Shown here: one piece after another, positions 7,332 to 15,810 of the stretch
Layout: each line of letters starts with the position of its first letter
How positions within the stretch are numbered: the stretch's first letter is position 1
DNA from: an uncultured Nocardioides sp.
GTDB lineage: Bacteria; Actinomycetota; Actinomycetes; Propionibacteriales; Nocardioidaceae
Direction: 5' to 3'
Length of the DNA: 64,000 bases
NCBI RefSeq assembly: GCF_947488515.1
Contig: NZ_CANKZF010000001.1
Span: 1,674,001 to 1,738,000 of the forward strand
Notes under the pieces: model-generated
What the model saw: the letters and a program-made list of their open reading frames with translations, nothing else
Told to the model about the DNA's origin: nothing
Databases searched by the model: none
Program-made: the position numbers and the translations under genes

Positions 7332-8896
7332 CAGCCGAGCTCGCGCTTGAGGATCTTGCCGGTCGCGGTCATCGGGAGCGCGTCGACGAACTCGACGACG
7401 CGGGGGTACTTGTAGGCCGCCATCTGCTCCTTGCCCCACGCGACGAGCTCGTCCTCGGTCACCGTGGCGCCGTCCTTGCGGATGACGACGGCCTTGATCT
7501 CCTCGCCGTGGCTCTCGTGGGGTACGCCGATGACGGCGGCGAGCGAGACGTCGGGGTGGGTGAGGAGGACCTCCTCGATCTCGCGCGGGTACACGTTGTA
7601 GCCGCCGCGGATGATCATGTCCTTGGACCGGTCGACGATGTAGTACCAGCCGTCGGCGTCCTTGCGACCGAGGTCGCCGGAGCGGAACCAGCCGTCGACG
7701 ATCGCCTCGGCGGTCGCGTCGGGGCGGCCGTAATAACCCTTCATGATGTTGGGGCCCTTGATCGCGATCTCGCCGATCACGTCCTCGGCGTCCTCGACGT
7801 CCTCGCGTATCCCGGGCTCGGGGCTGATCAGCTTCATCTCGACGCCGGGGATCGGCTTGCCGATCGAGCCGACGCGCACCGGCTCGCCGTAGACGGAGAA
7901 GCTCGCGACCGGTGAGGTCTCCGAGAGCCCGTAGCCCTCGAGGATCGTGACGCCGAAGCGGCGCTCGAACTCGTGGTGCACCTCGACCGGCAGCGCGGAC
8001 CCGCCCGCGACCGCGACCCGCACCTGGTCGGCGACCCGCTTCACGTCGACACCGGAGTCGTCGAGCGCGCCGAGCAGGCCCCAGTACATCGTCGGGACGC
8101 CGGCGAAGAAGGTCACGCCCTCCTGCTCCATCAGGGTCAGCGCCGGGCCGGCCTCGAAGCGCGGCAGCAGCACCACCGTGCCGCCGAAGGCGAAGCCGGC
8201 GTTCATGATCACGGTCTGGCCGAAGGAGTGGAACAGCGGCAGCACGCACAGCAGCGTGTCGGGGTTGTCGGAGTCGGCCCCGAAGAGCGCGTCGCTGGCG
8301 AGCGCATTGCTGATCATGTTGCGGTGCATCAGCTCGGCGCCCTTGGGCTGGCCGGTGGTGCCGGAGGTGTAGAGGATGACGGCGGTGTCGTCGGCGCCGA
8401 CCTCGCGGGACTCGAAGACCGGGGCCTGCCCCTTGAGCGCCTGGCCGAGCGTCTCGGTGCCCTCGATGGGCGAGTCCGCGGCCGGGTCGGCCGTGATGAC
8501 GAAGAAGTGCTCGCACGAGTCGGTCTGCTCGAAGCCGGCATGGCCCTCGGCACCGATCGGCAGCTCCGGGGTGCCCTCGAAGCAGAAGTACGCCTTCGCG
8601 TCCGAGTCGTCGAGGTGGTAGGCGACCTCACGTCCCTTGAGCAGCACGTTGAGCGGCACGACGGTCGCCCCGGCCTTGAGGATGCCGTAGTAGACGATCG
8701 GGAAGTACGGCAGGTTCGGACAGCTCAGCGCGACCTTGTCGCCCGGCTCGATGCCGCGCGAGACCAGCAGGTTGGCGACCTGGTTGGCGGCGGCGTCGAC
8801 CTGGGCGTACGTCAGGCGGGTGCCGCCCAGCACGACGGCCGTACGGTCCGGGTGGGCCTCGGCGGAGCCTTCGAGGAGCGAGGAGAGGTTCGGCAT
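7331..8896 (-). CDS. Long-chain fatty-acid--CoA ligase (AMP-forming)
   Basis: 521 residues, typical of ANL-superfamily acyl-CoA synthetases. The P-loop-like AMP motif is TAVILYTSGTTGQPKGAEL (about residues 170-188). EGYGLSETSPV, WFRSGDLGRKDADGWYYIVDRSKDMIIRGGYNVYPREIEEVL and the catalytic lysine in TATGKILKREL at the end are all intact. It activates a fatty or other carboxylic acid with ATP and CoA. FHSFGQTVIMNAGFAFG is the usual substrate-tunnel segment; chain length cannot be told from this. The start is 12 bases from a TAGGTT -10, so the mRNA is probably leaderless. The small membrane protein gene follows with a one-base overlap. Confidence 0.92.
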   Translation of the reverse strand: MPNLSSLLEGSAEAHPDRTAVVLGGTRLTYAQVDAAANQVANLLVSRGIEPGDKVALSCPNLPYFPIVYYGILKAGATVVPLNVLLKGREVAYHLDDSDAKAYFCFEGTPELPIGAEGHAGFEQTDSCEHFFVITADPAADSPIEGTETLGQALKGQAPVFESREVGADDTAVILYTSGTTGQPKGAELMHRNMISNALASDALFGADSDNPDTLLCVLPLFHSFGQTVIMNAGFAFGGTVVLLPRFEAGPALTLMEQEGVTFFAGVPTMYWGLLGALDDSGVDVKRVADQVRVAVAGGSALPVEVHHEFERRFGVTILEGYGLSETSPVASFSVYGEPVRVGSIGKPIPGVEMKLISPEPGIREDVEDAEDVIGEIAIKGPNIMKGYYGRPDATAEAIVDGWFRSGDLGRKDADGWYYIVDRSKDMIIRGGYNVYPREIEEVLLTHPDVSLAAVIGVPHESHGEEIKAVVIRKDGATVTEDELVAWGKEQMAAYKYPRVVEFVDALPMTATGKILKRELG

Positions 8897-8902
8897 GGCG
8901 CC

Positions 8903-8908
8903 AACCTA
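8903..8908 (-). promoter_or_regulatory. -10 hexamer TAGGTT, leaderless acyl-CoA ligase
   Basis: The first T lies 12 bases before the ligase ATG on the minus strand. There is no room for a ribosome binding site. Confidence 0.5.
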
Positions 8909-8951
8909 CTCAGGGGTGGTGGACCGGTCGACGGGATCGCGCCGCGGGACT

Positions 8952-8957
8952 TACCGT
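8952..8957 (+). promoter_or_regulatory. -10 hexamer TACCGT, leaderless membrane protein gene
   Basis: TAnnnT hexamer whose first base is 11 bases before the ATG at 8963. No ribosome binding site is seen. It is divergent from the acyl-CoA ligase promoter about 45 bases away. Confidence 0.4.
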
Positions 8958-8962
8958 CCGCC

Positions 8963-9319
8963 ATGGACTTCCTCGCCAGCACGGCCATCGTCATCGTCGG
9001 CGCCGTCGTGTTCGTGCCGTTCGTCGCGGTGGGCTTCTTCGGCGCGCTGGCGACGTCGCCGGGCTGGCGCTTCGGCGTGATGGCCTTCGGCGTCGTCCTG
9101 CTGGTGCTGGTGTGGTTCCTCGCATCGGGGCGTGGCGACGCCCAGCCGGCGGTGGTGTTCGGCGGACGCACGGGCGGCAGCGACGAGCTCGCCGACACCG
9201 ACGGATCCCTCGGTGGCCTCTGGTTGCGCTCGCTGCTCTTCTACGCGGGGACCGGGGTGGTCATCGCGTGGCTGCTGGTCACGCTCATCAACGTGCGCAA
9301 CAAGGCGCGTGCGGGCTGA
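8963..9319 (+). CDS. Membrane protein of unknown function (118 aa)
   Basis: 118 residues with three hydrophobic segments: 7-30 (AIVIVGAVVFVPFVAVGFFGAL), 38-55 (FGVMAFGVVLLVLVWFL) and 88-110 (LLFYAGTGVVIAWLLVTLINV). A polar Gly/Asp-rich loop lies between the second and third, and the tail is basic. It is divergent from the acyl-CoA ligase and convergent with the SRPBCC gene, six bases from its stop. I do not recognise a family. Confidence 0.6.
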   Translation: MDFLASTAIVIVGAVVFVPFVAVGFFGALATSPGWRFGVMAFGVVLLVLVWFLASGRGDAQPAVVFGGRTGGSDELADTDGSLGGLWLRSLLFYAGTGVVIAWLLVTLINVRNKARAG

Positions 9320-9325
9320 GGGACC

Positions 9326-9763
9326 TCAGTCGGCGCGCTGCGCGATCCGGTGGCCGGCGGTGCGGAGGTCGGCGGCGATCGCCCGCCTGGCCAGCAGCCC
9401 GGAGCTGCCCGCCGCGACGGCGTACAACCCCGAGCCGGACACCTCGCCGTCAGCGACCACGCGGCAGCCGTCTCGGGTGCCGATGAAGCGCAGCCGCAAC
9501 GTCGCCTCGACCCCGCGCCACGCGCCACGCTCGGCCCACGACCGGAACGGCTCGAACTCGACGACCTCCAGGCTCGGTCGTACGCCGACCACGGTCAGCT
9601 CGGTCCAGGTCTGCCCGAGGTGGGGCTCCTCGTCCTCGGGCACGTCGACCGACAGCAGGCTCGACTGCCACTCGGGACGGCGACGCGGGTCGACGAGGTA
9701 GGCGAAGGCCTGCTCCGCCGAGTGCGGCAGCTCGATGGTCGCGGTGAAGCGTCTCGTCGTCAG
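9326..9763 (-). CDS. SRPBCC (polyketide cyclase/START-like) family protein, probable CTG start
   Basis: About 145 residues. The family N-terminus [38 protein letters not shown] is in frame and complete only if translation begins near 9763. No ATG, GTG or TTG lies there. CTG at 9763-9761 overlaps the purC stop (CTGA), with GGGGAGA placed correctly upstream, so a CTG start coupled to purC is the best reading. A GTG at 9643 would remove the first strand and helix of the fold. The SRPBCC fold forms a hydrophobic ligand cavity; the ligand is unknown. It lies downstream of purC in the same transcript. Confidence 0.7.
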   Translation of the reverse strand: MTTRRFTATIELPHSAEQAFAYLVDPRRRPEWQSSLLSVDVPEDEEPHLGQTWTELTVVGVRPSLEVVEFEPFRSWAERGAWRGVEATLRLRFIGTRDGCRVVADGEVSGSGLYAVAAGSSGLLARRAIAADLRTAGHRIAQRAD

Positions 9764-10653
9764 AACGTCTCCCCGGTCAGCAGCTCGTAGGCCTCGAGGT
9801 AGCGCGCGCGGGTGCGGTCGACGACGGCCGCGGGCAGCGGCGGCGGCGCCTCACCGGACGTGCGGTCCCAGCCGGACTCGCCGGTGAGCCAGTCCCGCAC
9901 GATCTGCTTGTCGTACGACGACTGGGCGCGGCCGGGCTGCCACTCGTCGGCGGGCCAGAAGCGGGAGCTGTCGGGGGTGAGGACCTCGTCGGCGAGGATC
10001 GTGGTGCCGTCCGGTCGCCGGCCGAACTCGAGCTTGGTGTCGGCCAGGATGATGCCGCGCTCGCGGGCGATCGCGTGGGCCTTGTCGTAGACCTCCATGG
10101 TGAGCATCCGCAGCTCGGCGGCCGAGTCGTCGCCGATCGCCTCGACGACGGCCTCGTAGTCGACGTTCTCGTCGTGGTCGCCGAGGTCGGCCTTGGTGGC
10201 GGGCGTGAAGATCGGCTCGGGCAACCGGCTGCCGTCCTGCAGGCCGGCGGGGAGCGGGATGCCGCAGACCTCGCCGGTGCGGGCGTAGTCGAGGAGGCCG
10301 GAGCCGGTGAGGTAGCCGCGCGCCACGCACTCGACGGGGAACATCTCGAGCCGCTCGCACACGACCGCGCGCCCGGCGACGGGTGCGGGCACCTCGGTGG
10401 ACACGACGTGGTTGCCGACCAGCCCGGCGAGCTGGTCGAACCACCACAGCGACATCCGGGTGAGGATCTCGCCCTTGTCGGGGATGGTGGTGTCGAGGAC
10501 GAAGTCGTAGGCGGAGATGCGGTCGCTGGCGACCATCAGCAGCCGGCCCTCGTGCTCCCCCGCGTCGATCCGGTAGAGGTCGCGGACCTTGCCGGAGTGG
10601 AGGTGCGTGGTGCCCTCGATCGGAGGGGCTGCGGGGATGTTCAGCTCGGCCAC
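9760..10653 (-). CDS. purC: Phosphoribosylaminoimidazole-succinocarboxamide synthase PurC
   Basis: 297 residues, the long form found in actinobacteria. It joins CAIR and aspartate with ATP to make SAICAR. Visible motifs are [11 protein letters not shown] (nucleotide binding, about residue 20), [34 protein letters not shown], the [14 protein letters not shown] metal-binding region and [15 protein letters not shown]. The GTG start is 12 bases from a TAGGCT -10, so the gene is probably leaderless and has its own promoter. That separates it from the purS and purA operons. The SRPBCC gene follows by a four-base overlap. Confidence 0.96.
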   Translation of the reverse strand: MAELNIPAAPPIEGTTHLHSGKVRDLYRIDAGEHEGRLLMVASDRISAYDFVLDTTIPDKGEILTRMSLWWFDQLAGLVGNHVVSTEVPAPVAGRAVVCERLEMFPVECVARGYLTGSGLLDYARTGEVCGIPLPAGLQDGSRLPEPIFTPATKADLGDHDENVDYEAVVEAIGDDSAAELRMLTMEVYDKAHAIARERGIILADTKLEFGRRPDGTTILADEVLTPDSSRFWPADEWQPGRAQSSYDKQIVRDWLTGESGWDRTSGEAPPPLPAAVVDRTRARYLEAYELLTGETF

Positions 10654-10833
10654 GTGTCGAGCCTAGTGGCCGAGCGCTGCATGAGCAGTGCGAGTCCGGC
10701 ACCCGCGACGCCAGCGACGACGGCAGGGACGACCACGACGGGCAGCGGGGGCAGGCCCGGCGGGGCGCCCGGACCCGACCCAGCCGAGACCGAGCCAGCC
10801 CGGATCGCGACGCTCAGCAGGCACGTCCCCCAT
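10641..10833 (-). pseudogene. Possible small membrane ORF broken by one base in a G-run
   Basis: The frame ending at 10641 codes with strong GC3 bias for a short single-pass protein (PPLPVVVVPAVVAGVAGAG then basic residues) and ends 11 bases inside purC. It has no start codon, but an ATG at 10833 is followed by a G-run that is one base too long. Dropping one G joins ATG to this frame. It could be a sequencing miscount, a decayed gene or chance. Confidence 0.25.
10660..10665 (-). promoter_or_regulatory. -10 hexamer TAGGCT, leaderless purC
   Basis: The first T is 12 bases before the purC GTG. There is no ribosome binding site between them. Confidence 0.5.
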
Positions 10834-10842
10834 GGGCGGACC

Positions 10843-11391
10843 CTAGCGGTGCAGCCACCAGCTCATCCGGCGCGTCATCCACGGCAGGAAGACGTACGTC
10901 ATGAGCGGGGTCATCACCGACGTCACCAGCACCACGCGCGGCACCAGCGGCCAGGCCGAGATGGTGCGCGAGGCGATGAAGTTGGCGAGCAGGCTGAGCG
11001 GCAGGAACACCATGAAGATGACGACCATCTGCTTCCACCGCGGCGGCGCGACCGGGGCAGCGCTGAGCGACTCGACCGAGGCCGGCTCGTCGAACCATCC
11101 CTCGATGCCCGTACGCCGCTCGCGGCGCCGCTCCTCGACGCTGCCGTGCGCCGCCTCGAGCCACCACTCGCGCTGCGGGGAGGCCTCCCACGAGGCGAGG
11201 GAGTCGGTGTCGGAGAAGCGGTAGAGCATGTGCCACTCGGTGGAGTCCTCGCTCGGCCGCACCCACCCGGAGCCGAGGAAGCCGTCGAACTTCTCCGCCA
11301 GCGACGTGCCCGCCTGCACCCACGCCAGCATCTCCGTCGTGCGGGAGGGGTCGACGTGACGGGTGACGGACACGGTCACGGGGGCGCTCAT
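10843..11391 (-). CDS. ABM-domain (antibiotic biosynthesis monooxygenase fold) protein with C-terminal membrane hairpin
   Basis: 182 residues. Residues 1-100 form a ferredoxin-like ABM domain (VTVSVTRHVDPSRTTEMLAWVQAGTSLAEKF, FLGSGWVRPS, WHMLYRFSDTDSLASWEASPQREWWLEAA). Residues 120-175 hold two membrane segments (MVVIFMVFLPLSLLANFIA; VVLVTSVMTPLMTYVFLPWM) ending in MTRRMSWWLHR. The combination of ABM plus a two-helix membrane anchor is a known actinobacterial architecture of unknown function. The ATG at 11391 is chosen over longer in-frame extensions because the domain starts at residue 4. It is divergent from the next two genes. Confidence 0.75.
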   Translation of the reverse strand: MSAPVTVSVTRHVDPSRTTEMLAWVQAGTSLAEKFDGFLGSGWVRPSEDSTEWHMLYRFSDTDSLASWEASPQREWWLEAAHGSVEERRRERRTGIEGWFDEPASVESLSAAPVAPPRWKQMVVIFMVFLPLSLLANFIASRTISAWPLVPRVVLVTSVMTPLMTYVFLPWMTRRMSWWLHR

Positions 11392-11567
11392 GGACTCAAG
11401 TGTCGGGCGCGTACGTCCTCGGGACGAAGCCGGCAGCGACGAGATCCCGGCCACGCCGGTCCGGCATGAGGCACCTGCGGGCGCAGATAAGGCGTCTGCC
11501 CGATGTGGAGCAGGGGGCCTTAGCCGGAGCGTGGAGGCATCCACCAGCACCCGGCCAGGAGCCAGCC

Positions 11568-11759
11568 ATGAACAACGCAGCCATCGACACCACCGCCCGC
11601 ATCGCCACCTTCCACCGCGCCGACATCGCCCGCGAGGTCGCCGCGGCCCGAGCCGCCCGTCGTACCCGTCAGCCGGTCGAGCCGGTCGTCACCGAGGTCC
11701 CGTCGCCGCGCCGCAAGGGATGGAGCCGCTGGCTCCCCGCACCGCGTCCCGCGGTCTGA
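11568..11759 (+). CDS. Small basic protein upstream of the LuxR regulator (63 aa)
   Basis: 63 residues, Ala/Arg-rich with an amphipathic helix (ATFHRADIAREVAAARAARRTRQ) and a Pro/Arg/Trp tail. The ribosome binding site CCAGGAGCCAGCC is good, and the stop overlaps the ATG at 11759 (TGATG). Real translation is supported by the ribosome binding site and GC3. No family is recognised. It may couple translation to the large regulator. Confidence 0.55.
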   Translation: MNNAAIDTTARIATFHRADIAREVAAARAARRTRQPVEPVVTEVPSPRRKGWSRWLPAPRPAV

Positions 11760-14647
11760 TGTCGGCCGCGCGTGCCGACGAAGTCGTCGTGGCCATCGGG
11801 CTACTCGCCTGCGACCATCGCTTCATGGGCGGGAGCCTCGTCGGTCGCGAGGCCGAGCTGGACCGGATCGCCGGGGCCGTCGTGAGCGCCCGCGGGGGCA
11901 CCAGCCGATGCCTCCTCGTCACCGGCGAGGCCGGCATCGGCAAGAGCCGGCTCGTCGCCGAGGCCGTGGGGAGCCTCGGCGACGCACTGGTCCTCACCGG
12001 GCACGCCGCCGACATGACGACGGGCGAGATCCCGTTCGGCGTCGTCGCCGACACGCTCCGCGACCTGGTGCGGGTCGCCGGCGTCGACGTGCTGCTGCCA
12101 GCCGAGCGGGATGCGCTCGCACCACTGCTCCCCGGCTCCGCGCCGCGCCGGCAGGTCGAGCGGGTGCAGCTGCTCTCGACCTTCCTCGACCTGCTCGAGC
12201 GGCTGGCCCGCGAGCGGCTGGTCGTGTGGGTCGTCGAGGACCTGCACTGGGCCGACTCGGCGACGCGGGACCTGGTCGGGCTCGCGGCGCGGACCCTGCC
12301 CGCGGGCCTGCTGATCGTGGCCACGGTGCGCACCGACGACCCCGAGCGCACGCCGGCGGCCGACGCCGCGCTGACGTCGTACGTCGCCGGGCTGGCGCGC
12401 ACTCCCGGGTGCGAGGTGCTGCCGCTGTCGCGCCTGGGCACGGACGCGGTCCTGCGCCAGCTCCGGGAGCTGCTGGGATCGCACCCGTCGGCCGAGGTCG
12501 CCAGCCGCGTCGAGCGGCTCAGCGACGGCATCCCCTTCGTGGTGGAGGAGCTGGTGGCCGCCGCCGGGCGACCGGAGCTCACCACGGCTGCGGCGGTCGC
12601 GGCCGGACGGCTGGGCAGCCTCTCTCCCGAGACGCGGCGGCTGGTGGAGGCCGCGGCGGTCGGCGACGGCCACCTGCGGATCAGCCTGCTCGAGCAGGTC
12701 CTCGACGTCACTCCCGAGGAGCTCGACGCTGCGCTGGTCGAAGCGCTGCGCGCCGGGATCCTCACGACCGACCACGAACGGGATGCGGTGGGCTTCCGGC
12801 ACGCGCTCCTGCGCGAGGCGACCGGCCGGGAGACCGGACCGGGTGCCCGGCGCGCGTGGCACCGCAGGTGGGCCGAGGTGCTCGAGGACAACCCCGGCGT
12901 CCTGGCCGCCGACCCGGCGCTCCTCGCGATCGCCGAGCACTGGCACCAGGCGCGCGACGTACGGCGCGCGCTGGCGGCGACGGTCGCCGCGCTTCCAGCG
13001 GCGGAGCGAGTGTGTCGTCCCGACGAGGAGGTCGCGCTGTGGATCCGCGTCCTGCGGTCGTTCGCAGAGCTGGCCGACGCGCCCGAGGTCGCCGGCATGT
13101 CACTGCGGGAGGTCTACGGCCGCAGCATGATCGTGGCGCACACGTCCACGCTGTTGGGCGAGTGGTTCGCAGCAATGCCCGTGCACCTGCTCGCCCCTGC
13201 CGAGCAGCGCTACTTCGCCCTCGAGGACGAGGTCCACCCCAAGGGGGAGGGCAACGACAGCCCCGACGACGTGGTGGCCGCCGTCGCCGACCTCGTCGAG
13301 GACGATCCCGTCGACCCGCTGTCGGTCGCCATGTGGGCCAGCCTCGGCGCCAGCCTGAAGCAGGACATCGCGCGGGGCGCCGCTCTGTGCGACAAGGCAC
13401 GCCGTGGTGCCGCCACCCTCGGAGACGTCCGCGCCATGATCCTCGTGGAGAACACCGACTCCTACCGCGCGCAGATCACCGGCGACGTCGAGCACGCGGT
13501 CCGCACCACACGTGCAGCGCTCGACCGGCTCGGTGACGCGCGGTTCGAGGGCGTGTTCTTCCTGTGGGGCAACCTCGTGTGGTGCGAGACGATCCTCGGT
13601 CGGCACCGGGAGGCCGACGAGGCGGCCACCCATGCACTCGCGCAGCTCTCTCGTCCCTCACTGGTCGTTCGCGTGTGGGAGCACCTGGTCGAGAACGCGA
13701 CGTTCACGTGGCTGCTCACCGGTCAGTGGCACCGCGCCAGGACGCTGCTCGAGGACTCCGCGCCCTGGTGGGAGGACGACGTGCGCTCCAGCAACGCCCA
13801 CCTGGCCCTCCTCGACCTCGCCCAGCACGGGGTGGCCGACATCCGCCGGTGGCATCCCTACCTCCGCTCGCTCGCGCGGAGCGGCGCTCCGGTCTGCACG
13901 GTCCGCCAGGTGCTGGCGCTCAGCGCGGCGTTGTCCGGCGACCTGGCCGGCATGCGCGAGGAGCTCCGACCCCTGTGGGAGTCCGACCGGGTGACGCTGG
14001 ACGACGACCAGGCCTGGCTGACGGTGCTGGTCGCGGCGCGCGCCGAGGCGGACGCCACGGCCGCCCAGGACGACGAGGACCGGGGCCACGCGCTGGCCCA
14101 CCTGACCATGATCGAGGACCTGGCCGGGCGCTTCCGCCGCTACGGCTCCCTCGGCCAGGCCTGGCCCCTCGACCTCGCCGCCCAGCTCGACCGGTTCCAC
14201 GGCCGCGACGCCCGCCCGGCGCTGCGGGCCGCCCTCGAGGGCTGGGAACGGATCGGCCACGTCCCGGACGCGGCTGTCACCCACCTGTCGCTGGCGGAGC
14301 AGGAGGCGGGGCGGGGCGACCGGGAGGCCGCCAGGCGCCACCTGACGGCGGGTCGCGAGATCGCCGAGCGCCTCGAGGCGCAGCCGCTGCTGGCGCGCGC
14401 CGACGCGCTGGCGGAGAGGTGGGCGATCGGCCCGCGCGAGCGGCGTACGGACGGCGTGCTGACCGAGCGCGAGGTCGAGGTGCTGCGGCTGGTGGCCGAG
14501 GGGATGACCAACGGGCAGATCGGCGTGCAGCTCTTCATGTCTCCCAAGACGGCGAGCGTCCACGTCTCGCACATCCTCGCCAAGCTCGGGGCGGCCAACC
14601 GCACCGAGGCCGCGGCGGCGGCGCGTCGGCAGGGGCTGCTCGGCTGA
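11759..14647 (+). CDS. Large ATP-binding LuxR-family transcriptional regulator (LAL/MalT-like)
   Basis: 962 residues. Walker A GEAGIGKSRL is near residues 55-64, Walker B and sensor region VVWVVEDLHWADSATRDL near 155-172. A long helical repeat region (about 320-880) resembles TPR-type sensory domains of LAL regulators. The C-terminal LuxR helix-turn-helix is LTEREVEVLRLVAEGMTNGQIG followed by SVHVSHILAKLG (about 900-955). LAL proteins bind an inducer through the repeat region, hydrolyse ATP and activate transcription. The start overlaps the stop of the 63-residue gene; an in-frame ATG at 11825 (MGGSLVGREAEL), closer to the usual family N-terminus, is an alternative. The target genes are unknown. 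Confidence 0.88.
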   Translation: MSAARADEVVVAIGLLACDHRFMGGSLVGREAELDRIAGAVVSARGGTSRCLLVTGEAGIGKSRLVAEAVGSLGDALVLTGHAADMTTGEIPFGVVADTLRDLVRVAGVDVLLPAERDALAPLLPGSAPRRQVERVQLLSTFLDLLERLARERLVVWVVEDLHWADSATRDLVGLAARTLPAGLLIVATVRTDDPERTPAADAALTSYVAGLARTPGCEVLPLSRLGTDAVLRQLRELLGSHPSAEVASRVERLSDGIPFVVEELVAAAGRPELTTAAAVAAGRLGSLSPETRRLVEAAAVGDGHLRISLLEQVLDVTPEELDAALVEALRAGILTTDHERDAVGFRHALLREATGRETGPGARRAWHRRWAEVLEDNPGVLAADPALLAIAEHWHQARDVRRALAATVAALPAAERVCRPDEEVALWIRVLRSFAELADAPEVAGMSLREVYGRSMIVAHTSTLLGEWFAAMPVHLLAPAEQRYFALEDEVHPKGEGNDSPDDVVAAVADLVEDDPVDPLSVAMWASLGASLKQDIARGAALCDKARRGAATLGDVRAMILVENTDSYRAQITGDVEHAVRTTRAALDRLGDARFEGVFFLWGNLVWCETILGRHREADEAATHALAQLSRPSLVVRVWEHLVENATFTWLLTGQWHRARTLLEDSAPWWEDDVRSSNAHLALLDLAQHGVADIRRWHPYLRSLARSGAPVCTVRQVLALSAALSGDLAGMREELRPLWESDRVTLDDDQAWLTVLVAARAEADATAAQDDEDRGHALAHLTMIEDLAGRFRRYGSLGQAWPLDLAAQLDRFHGRDARPALRAALEGWERIGHVPDAAVTHLSLAEQEAGRGDREAARRHLTAGREIAERLEAQPLLARADALAERWAIGPRERRTDGVLTEREVEVLRLVAEGMTNGQIGVQLFMSPKTASVHVSHILAKLGAANRTEAAAAARRQGLLG

Positions 14648-14769
14648 CAGCTGGCCTGCCGGTCGGGTGCGGGACGGCCTGGTCGACCAGACACTCCGGG
14701 AGAGGTCTGGCGAAGCATTGTCTAGTGACTTAGTCTACTAATGACACCACCTCATCCCCGGGAGGGACC

Positions 14770-15810
14770 GTGCCCCGAGCACCACGCCCCGACTTCCTCG
14801 TGATCGGCGCCCCCAAGGCCGGCACCACGGCGCTCCACGCCGCGCTCGCGCAGCACCCGGACGTCTTCGTGTCGGACCCGAAGGAACCGAAGTACTGGCT
14901 GTGCGACGGCGCGCCGCCGCCGGCCTGGCGGGGGCCGGGCGACAAGCACTCGCAGCAGGAGTGGATCTGGCGCGCCGACCGCTACTTCCCGCTCTTCGCC
15001 CCGGCGGCGCCGCACCAGGTGCGCGGCGAGAGCACGCCGTTCTACCTGTGGAGCCGCGGCGCCCACCGCCGCATCGCCGAGGACCTTCCCGACGTGCGTC
15101 TCGTCGCCGTGGTCCGCGACCCGGTGGACCGCGCCTACAGCAACTGGATGCACCTGTGGTCCGACGGCCTCGAGCCGGAGGCGGATTTCGTGTCGGCGTT
15201 CGGTCGCGAGGACGAGCGGGTCCGGGCCGGCTGGGCCCCCTTCTGGCGCTACCGCGAGCTCGGGAGGTACGGCGAGCAGCTGGCGCACCTGCACCGCCAC
15301 GTCGACCCGGAGCGCATCCTCGTCATCCGCTACCGCGACCTCGTCGACGCGCCCGGCGCGACGGTCGACCGGGTGAGCCGGTTCCTCGGGATCCGCGAGG
15401 GCCAGGTCGACTCGATCCCGCGCGACAACTCGCGCAGCTTCGTCCCACCGGGCTGGCGGCCGCGGTTGTTCGGACCGGTCGTGCGCAGTGGCGCGCGGCT
15501 GGGGCAGTTCGCGCCGCCGCAGGTGTGGCGGGCGGTCCACCCGCTGACGCTCGGCCTGCTGGGCGATCACCGGGACGCGCACCGTCCCCGCCTCGACGCG
15601 ATCAGCCGGCAGCAGCTGATCGAGAGCTACGCCGACGACGTCGGGCTGCTCGGCGAGCTCACCGGGCAGGACTTCAGTGACTGGCTCAACCCGGAGAGCC
15701 GCGGCTCGTTCGCCCAGCGCTCCGCGACGGTGACCCGCCTCGCCGACCGGGGGGCGGACCAGGTGGCGAAGGTGGACCGAGCGGACCGCGAGGTCAGCGC
15801 ACGCAGGTGA
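14770..15810 (+). CDS. Sulfotransferase family protein
   Basis: 346 residues, GTG start after GGGAGGGACC. The PAPS 5'-phosphosulfate loop is VIGAPKAGTTALHAAL (about residues 11-26) and the 3'-phosphate motif is VVRDPVDRAYSNWMHL (about 114-129). YRDLVDAPGATVDRVSRFLGI is the typical later helix. It transfers sulfate from PAPS to a hydroxyl acceptor such as a glycan or lipid. The upstream 30 bases are clearly A+T-rich for this genome (TTGTCTAGTGACTTAGTCT region, 14718-14745), marking a promoter or operator. The C-terminus overlaps the convergent propeller gene by 17 bases. The substrate is unknown. Confidence 0.85.
   Translation: MPRAPRPDFLVIGAPKAGTTALHAALAQHPDVFVSDPKEPKYWLCDGAPPPAWRGPGDKHSQQEWIWRADRYFPLFAPAAPHQVRGESTPFYLWSRGAHRRIAEDLPDVRLVAVVRDPVDRAYSNWMHLWSDGLEPEADFVSAFGREDERVRAGWAPFWRYRELGRYGEQLAHLHRHVDPERILVIRYRDLVDAPGATVDRVSRFLGIREGQVDSIPRDNSRSFVPPGWRPRLFGPVVRSGARLGQFAPPQVWRAVHPLTLGLLGDHRDAHRPRLDAISRQQLIESYADDVGLLGELTGQDFSDWLNPESRGSFAQRSATVTRLADRGADQVAKVDRADREVSARR

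Noticed and set aside
14679-14690. CTGGTCGACCAG palindrome after the LAL regulator gene
   Set aside because: A 12-base palindrome built on common GTCGAC. Chance is too likely.
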